24,483 nt of DNA, from positions 1 to 24,483 of the forward strand of contig JAZDNJ010000028.1 of NCBI GenBank assembly GCA_043800105.1, read 5' to 3'. Below are positions 21,953-24,483 of the stretch, one piece after another. The notes beneath the pieces are model-generated. The model searched no databases. It was not told the origin of the DNA and saw only the letters and a program-made list of their open reading frames with translations. Position 1 is the first letter of the stretch. Each line of letters opens with the position of its first letter. Both the position numbers and the translations under genes were made by a program. This stretch comes from JAFGTE01 sp043800105. GTDB taxonomy: Bacteria; Patescibacteriota; Gracilibacteria; UM-FILTER-43-11.

Positions 21953-23386
21953 CTATGAGGCCGCCAAAAGCTTTCTTAGAATATCGTTCACAGTCTGTGG
22001 ATTAGCAGTGCCTTTTGTGGCGCCCATAATCTGACCGACGAGACCGCCCAGGGCTTTTTCTTTGCCGCCTTTGAAGTCCGCGACGATCTGCGGATTTCGG
22101 TCGATTACCTCTTGGCAGATTTTTTCCAGCTTTTTGCTGTCGCCCATCACCTTCAGGCCCTTTTTCTCAACTACTTTTTCAGGATCCAGGTTGCCTTCGT
22201 AAACTTCTTTAAAGATGTCTTTGGCGATTTTTCCTGTGATGGCCCCATCTTCAATAAGTTTCACTAGTTTGCCAAGGTTTTTGGCTGAAAGCTTACTATC
22301 AGAGATTGTCAGACCGTCTGCATTGAGCAGGGCCATAAGCTCGGAAAGAAGCCAGTTTGAGGTTTTTTTAGGCTCGCCGGAAACCGCGAGGGCGGCTTCG
22401 AAGTAGGCTGCCAGAGATACGTTGTGTGACAGCTGGTCTGCGTCCTGAGCCGGCAGTCCGAGTTCGGATTTGTAGCGATCAGCCTTTTGGTCATGCAGTT
22501 CAGGAATCTGTTTTTTCAATTCCTCGACCATTTCGCGCGTTACCACAATTGGCGGAATATCCGGTTCGGGAAAATAACGATAGTCAGCGGCTTCCTCTTT
22601 GCCGCGCTGGGAAACTGTGATTTCTTTACTGTCATCCCAGCCGCGGGTTTCCTGAACAATTTCTTCGCCGCTTTCAAGGATTTCCGTTTGGCGTTTTATT
22701 TCGTAATCCAGGGCTTTTTCCAGACTACGGAAAGAATTCAGATTTTTGGTTTCCGAGCGGATTCCGAATTCCTTCTGCCCTTTTGGCCGAAGGGAAACAT
22801 TGATATCAAAGCGCATCATACCTTTTTCCATATCGGCATCCGACGAGCCCACATAGCGCATGATCTTCTGGAGCTGGCGGGCATACTGGCTTGCTTCTTC
22901 CGTACTTCGCAGGTCAGGTTCACTCACAATTTCCATCAGTGGAGTGCCGGAACGGTTGTAATCCACAAGCGTTCCGTCTGCTGTGTGAGTCAGTTTTCCT
23001 GCGTCATCTTCCAGATGCAGGCGGGTAATACCTATTTTTTTGATGGTTCCGTCAGAAAGAGTAATGTTGACTGCCCCTTTCACACTTACAGGCAGATCGT
23101 ACTGAGAAATCTGAAAGCCTTTGGGTAAATCGGGGTAAAAATAACTCTTCCGGTCCATTTTAGAAAACTCGGGAATCTCGCAGCCCAGTGCCAGAGCGCC
23201 CAAAATCCCCTTCCGCACCACCTCTTCGTTTAAAAGCGGAAGCATTCCCGGAAAGCCCATGCATATGGGGCAGACGTGGGTATTTGGTTTAGCGTTAAAA
23301 ATATCGTTACTGCAACGGCAGAACATTTTGGTTTTACTTGAAATCCGGCAGTGTATCTCTAATCCGATGACAGGCTCAAATTCCAT
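21953..23386 (-). CDS. gatB: Aspartyl/glutamyl-tRNA amidotransferase subunit B
   Basis: 477 residues, full length. GatB activates and transfers ammonia to misacylated Glu-tRNA-Gln or Asp-tRNA-Asn within GatCAB. Seen: FEPVIGLEIHCRISSKTKMFC, the zinc-site Cys residues (FCRCSN and HVCPICMGFPG), KSYFYPDLPKGFQISQYD, LHLEDDAGKLTH, VDYNRSGTPLMEIV, RFDINVSLRP, and the C-terminal YqeY-like domain ending VGQIMGATKGTANPQTVNDIL. The synthase core is intact. gatA and gatC are not in the window. Its context with aspS (see that entry) suggests use for Asn-tRNA as well as Gln-tRNA. Confidence 0.98.
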   Translation of the reverse strand: MEFEPVIGLEIHCRISSKTKMFCRCSNDIFNAKPNTHVCPICMGFPGMLPLLNEEVVRKGILGALALGCEIPEFSKMDRKSYFYPDLPKGFQISQYDLPVSVKGAVNITLSDGTIKKIGITRLHLEDDAGKLTHTADGTLVDYNRSGTPLMEIVSEPDLRSTEEASQYARQLQKIMRYVGSSDADMEKGMMRFDINVSLRPKGQKEFGIRSETKNLNSFRSLEKALDYEIKRQTEILESGEEIVQETRGWDDSKEITVSQRGKEEAADYRYFPEPDIPPIVVTREMVEELKKQIPELHDQKADRYKSELGLPAQDADQLSHNVSLAAYFEAALAVSGEPKKTSNWLLSELMALLNADGLTISDSKLSAKNLGKLVKLIEDGAITGKIAKDIFKEVYEGNLDPEKVVEKKGLKVMGDSKKLEKICQEVIDRNPQIVADFKGGKEKALGGLVGQIMGATKGTANPQTVNDILRKLLAAS

Positions 23387-23409
23387 AGGCGTGATTAATC
23401 AACATAGCG

Positions 23410-23415
23410 AGTATA
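23410..23415 (-). promoter_or_regulatory. -10 box upstream of gatB
   Basis: TATACT on the minus strand, 23 nt before the gatB ATG. A weak TTCAAA 18 nt upstream may be a -35. It overlaps the short region after coaE. Confidence 0.4.
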
Positions 23416-23436
23416 CTTTAATACAGAATTATTTTG

Positions 23437-23456
23437 AAATTTAGAACTCTAAATTT
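23437..23456. repeat. AT-rich inverted repeat at the end of coaE
   Basis: AAATTTAG (23437-23444) and CTAAATTT (23449-23456) form a perfect 8-bp stem with a 4-nt loop, and a further TAGAATTTC copy follows. It overlaps the coaE stop codon. It looks like a short palindromic intergenic repeat similar in style to the one inside carB, with no useful terminator GC content. Confidence 0.65.
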
Positions 23457-24048
23457 AGAATTTCTGCTCAAGTTTCTGCAGCAGTTTGTTGAGCTCACGG
23501 TAAAAGTCCTGGAAACCACCTTCGTTAACCACGGTCTCCTGCGCATTTTCGGGTTCATTGTGATTCCTGGTTGCGGCTTCAAACATGTCATAATCGATTC
23601 CGTCACGTTTACGAATGCGTTCGTAGGCAAGCGCGTCACCGGCCCTGATTAGCAGCACGGAATCACAAAGCTTTAACAGGTCCAGCTCTTTCCACAGGGC
23701 CGCCACAACTACCGTATTCGCCCTTTTCTTCCTAAGATAGTAAATTTCGTCTTTGAGATATCTCTTCAGCTCCGGATGGACAATGTCATTCAGGCTTTTC
23801 AGGGCCTTTGCGGACTCCGGTCCTTTGCCGAAAACGATTTTTTTTAATTTCTGCCGGTCAATAGTGTCATCCCTGGTCAGGATTCCTTCCCCAAAAAAGT
23901 CAACGACCTGCCGCCAGATTCGCTGGTATGGGCGGTAAAGCTTATGGGCGATCTTGTCCGCGTCAAGCACTTTCCACCCCTTCTGCTCAAAGAATTTTGC
24001 GGCAGTATGTTTGCCGGTTCCGCTTTTTCCGGTTATCCCCAGTATCAT
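23455..24048 (-). CDS. coaE: Dephospho-CoA kinase-like P-loop kinase
   Basis: 197 residues, the usual CoaE length. CoaE phosphorylates the 3' hydroxyl of dephospho-CoA, the last step of CoA synthesis. Seen: the P-loop GITGKSGTGKHTAAKFF, VLDADKIAHKLY (the DADxIAH motif), the FGEGIL and LKKIVFGKG segments, NDIVHPELKRYL, VVVAALWKELDLLKLCDSVLLI, and the LID-like RIRKRDG. One deviation: the P-loop has His (GKH) where most members have Ser or Thr (GKS/T). The gene lies 9 nt after the membrane-protein gene on the same strand. Confidence 0.85.
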   Translation of the reverse strand: MILGITGKSGTGKHTAAKFFEQKGWKVLDADKIAHKLYRPYQRIWRQVVDFFGEGILTRDDTIDRQKLKKIVFGKGPESAKALKSLNDIVHPELKRYLKDEIYYLRKKRANTVVVAALWKELDLLKLCDSVLLIRAGDALAYERIRKRDGIDYDMFEAATRNHNEPENAQETVVNEGGFQDFYRELNKLLQKLEQKF

Positions 24049-24057
24049 AATGCGTGG

Positions 24058-24459
24058 TCAGAATATTTTAAGGTCTTTAAATGCCTGTTTAAACTTCAGC
24101 ATGGTATCTTTGTAGGTTTTTTCGTCCACCATGTAATTGATTTTATGAGCAATGTTGTTGCGCACCTTATGCGCCGTCCAGACGTCGTTGATCTTTCTGA
24201 ACAGACCGGGTGTTTTTTTGAGCTTCGTCCCCAGACTTCCTTTGTAACCCATGCGCATGAGGGCATAATCAAGCAGTTTGTCGGCTTCCATAATAGCCTG
24301 CCTGTAGTCCGTTTCCCGAATGATCTTCTTCCATTCCGTCTGAATTTCGTCGATTATCGCACTGCTCATTTTTTTGCGATAATGCCGAAAAAGGACGTGC
24401 CCAACAATCAGCACATCCGCTATCACAAAAATCAGGATGACAGTGACGATAAATTTCAT
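24058..24459 (-). CDS. Membrane-anchored protein with a HEPN-like RNxxxH motif
   Basis: 133 residues. An N-terminal transmembrane helix (about 2-24) is followed by a short basic segment (HYRKK) and an all-helical cytoplasmic domain. That domain has conserved-looking EADKLLDYALMRMGYKG (58-74) and WTAHKVRNNIAH (94-105). The run Arg100-Asn-Asn-Ile-Ala-His105 fits the R-x4-6-H active-site pattern of HEPN domains, where a polar residue follows the Arg. HEPN proteins are often RNases, but some are inactive. The family is, as I recall, widespread in Patescibacteria without a known function. It precedes coaE by 9 nt, probably one operon. Confidence 0.75.
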   Translation of the reverse strand: MKFIVTVILIFVIADVLIVGHVLFRHYRKKMSSAIIDEIQTEWKKIIRETDYRQAIMEADKLLDYALMRMGYKGSLGTKLKKTPGLFRKINDVWTAHKVRNNIAHKINYMVDEKTYKDTMLKFKQAFKDLKIF

Positions 24460-24483
24460 TTATTTTATTTTTTGTTTTTTTTA

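Noticed and set aside
1..24483. Use of UGA as glycine (Gracilibacteria code)
   Set aside because: TGA ends several full-length genes at their expected ends (for example rsmH at 8605-8607), and no gene has internal TGA at conserved Gly positions.
1..24483. tRNA, tmRNA, RNase P RNA or CRISPR
   Set aside because: I found no T-loop GGTTCGANTCC pattern with a matching acceptor stem, no RNase P core words and no regularly spaced long repeats. TTCGAATC near 505 lies within the decarboxylase gene without a tRNA fold.

Overview
The window reads as a chromosomal segment from a Candidate Phyla Radiation (Patescibacteria) bacterium, most likely the Peregrinibacteria or a close relative. This is inference. 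It rests on close gene packing, an S-layer-homology/RlpA/CAP cell-surface fusion, several small membrane proteins of the kind common in that radiation, a GatB-dependent translation set, and relatively complete metabolism for the group (CarB, glutamate dehydrogenase, alanine racemase). TGA works as an ordinary stop in several genes, so the UGA-glycine code of Gracilibacteria is not used. I found no tRNA, rRNA, CRISPR array or intact insertion sequence.

Layout. 1-983: a fold-III PLP decarboxylase cut by the left edge. 987-1367 (-): a four-helix membrane protein. 1430-4180: a large secreted SLH-RlpA-CAP-CAP protein. 4185-5947 (-): ndk and an M16 zinc peptidase. 6029-6617 (-): a Phd/RelE-type toxin-antitoxin pair with a visible promoter and repeated operator. 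6558-7674: the only large non-coding stretch, holding several strong hairpins and, on the minus strand, a 34-codon lipoprotein gene with its own promoter, structured leader, Shine-Dalgarno and 3' hairpin. 7675-8999: rsmH and an FtsL-like gene, a remnant of the dcw cluster. 9059-11967: alr, gdhA and a yqeY-like gene. 11964-15206 (-): carB, carrying a translated repeat insert. 15279-15917: the threonylcarbamoyl-AMP synthase gene. 15939-15990: a phased repeat cluster. 16087-18124: aspS and a small membrane protein. 18105-24459 (-): tgt, an orphan, a HAD phosphatase, clpP, a GNAT acetyltransferase, gatB, coaE and a membrane protein with a HEPN-like motif.

How the genes fit together. AspRS carries the two residues (His31, Gly83) associated with non-discriminating enzymes, and GatB lies in the same window, so Asn-tRNA is probably made by transamidation. 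TsaC/Sua5 and Tgt add tRNA modification. RsmH, the FtsL-like protein, Alr and the RlpA/CAP protein concern the cell wall and division. CarB and Ndk belong to nucleotide metabolism.

Regulatory style. Most genes lack a Shine-Dalgarno sequence. Several promoters are extended -10 (TGn plus a TATAAT-like box), and for the Sua5 and tgt genes, and probably alr, the -10 box sits so close to the ATG that the mRNA should be leaderless. The tiny lipoprotein gene is the exception: it has a consensus -35, an extended -10 and a canonical AGGAG, and its GC-rich codon use differs from its neighbours. That unit (about 7070-7455) is my best candidate for something undescribed.
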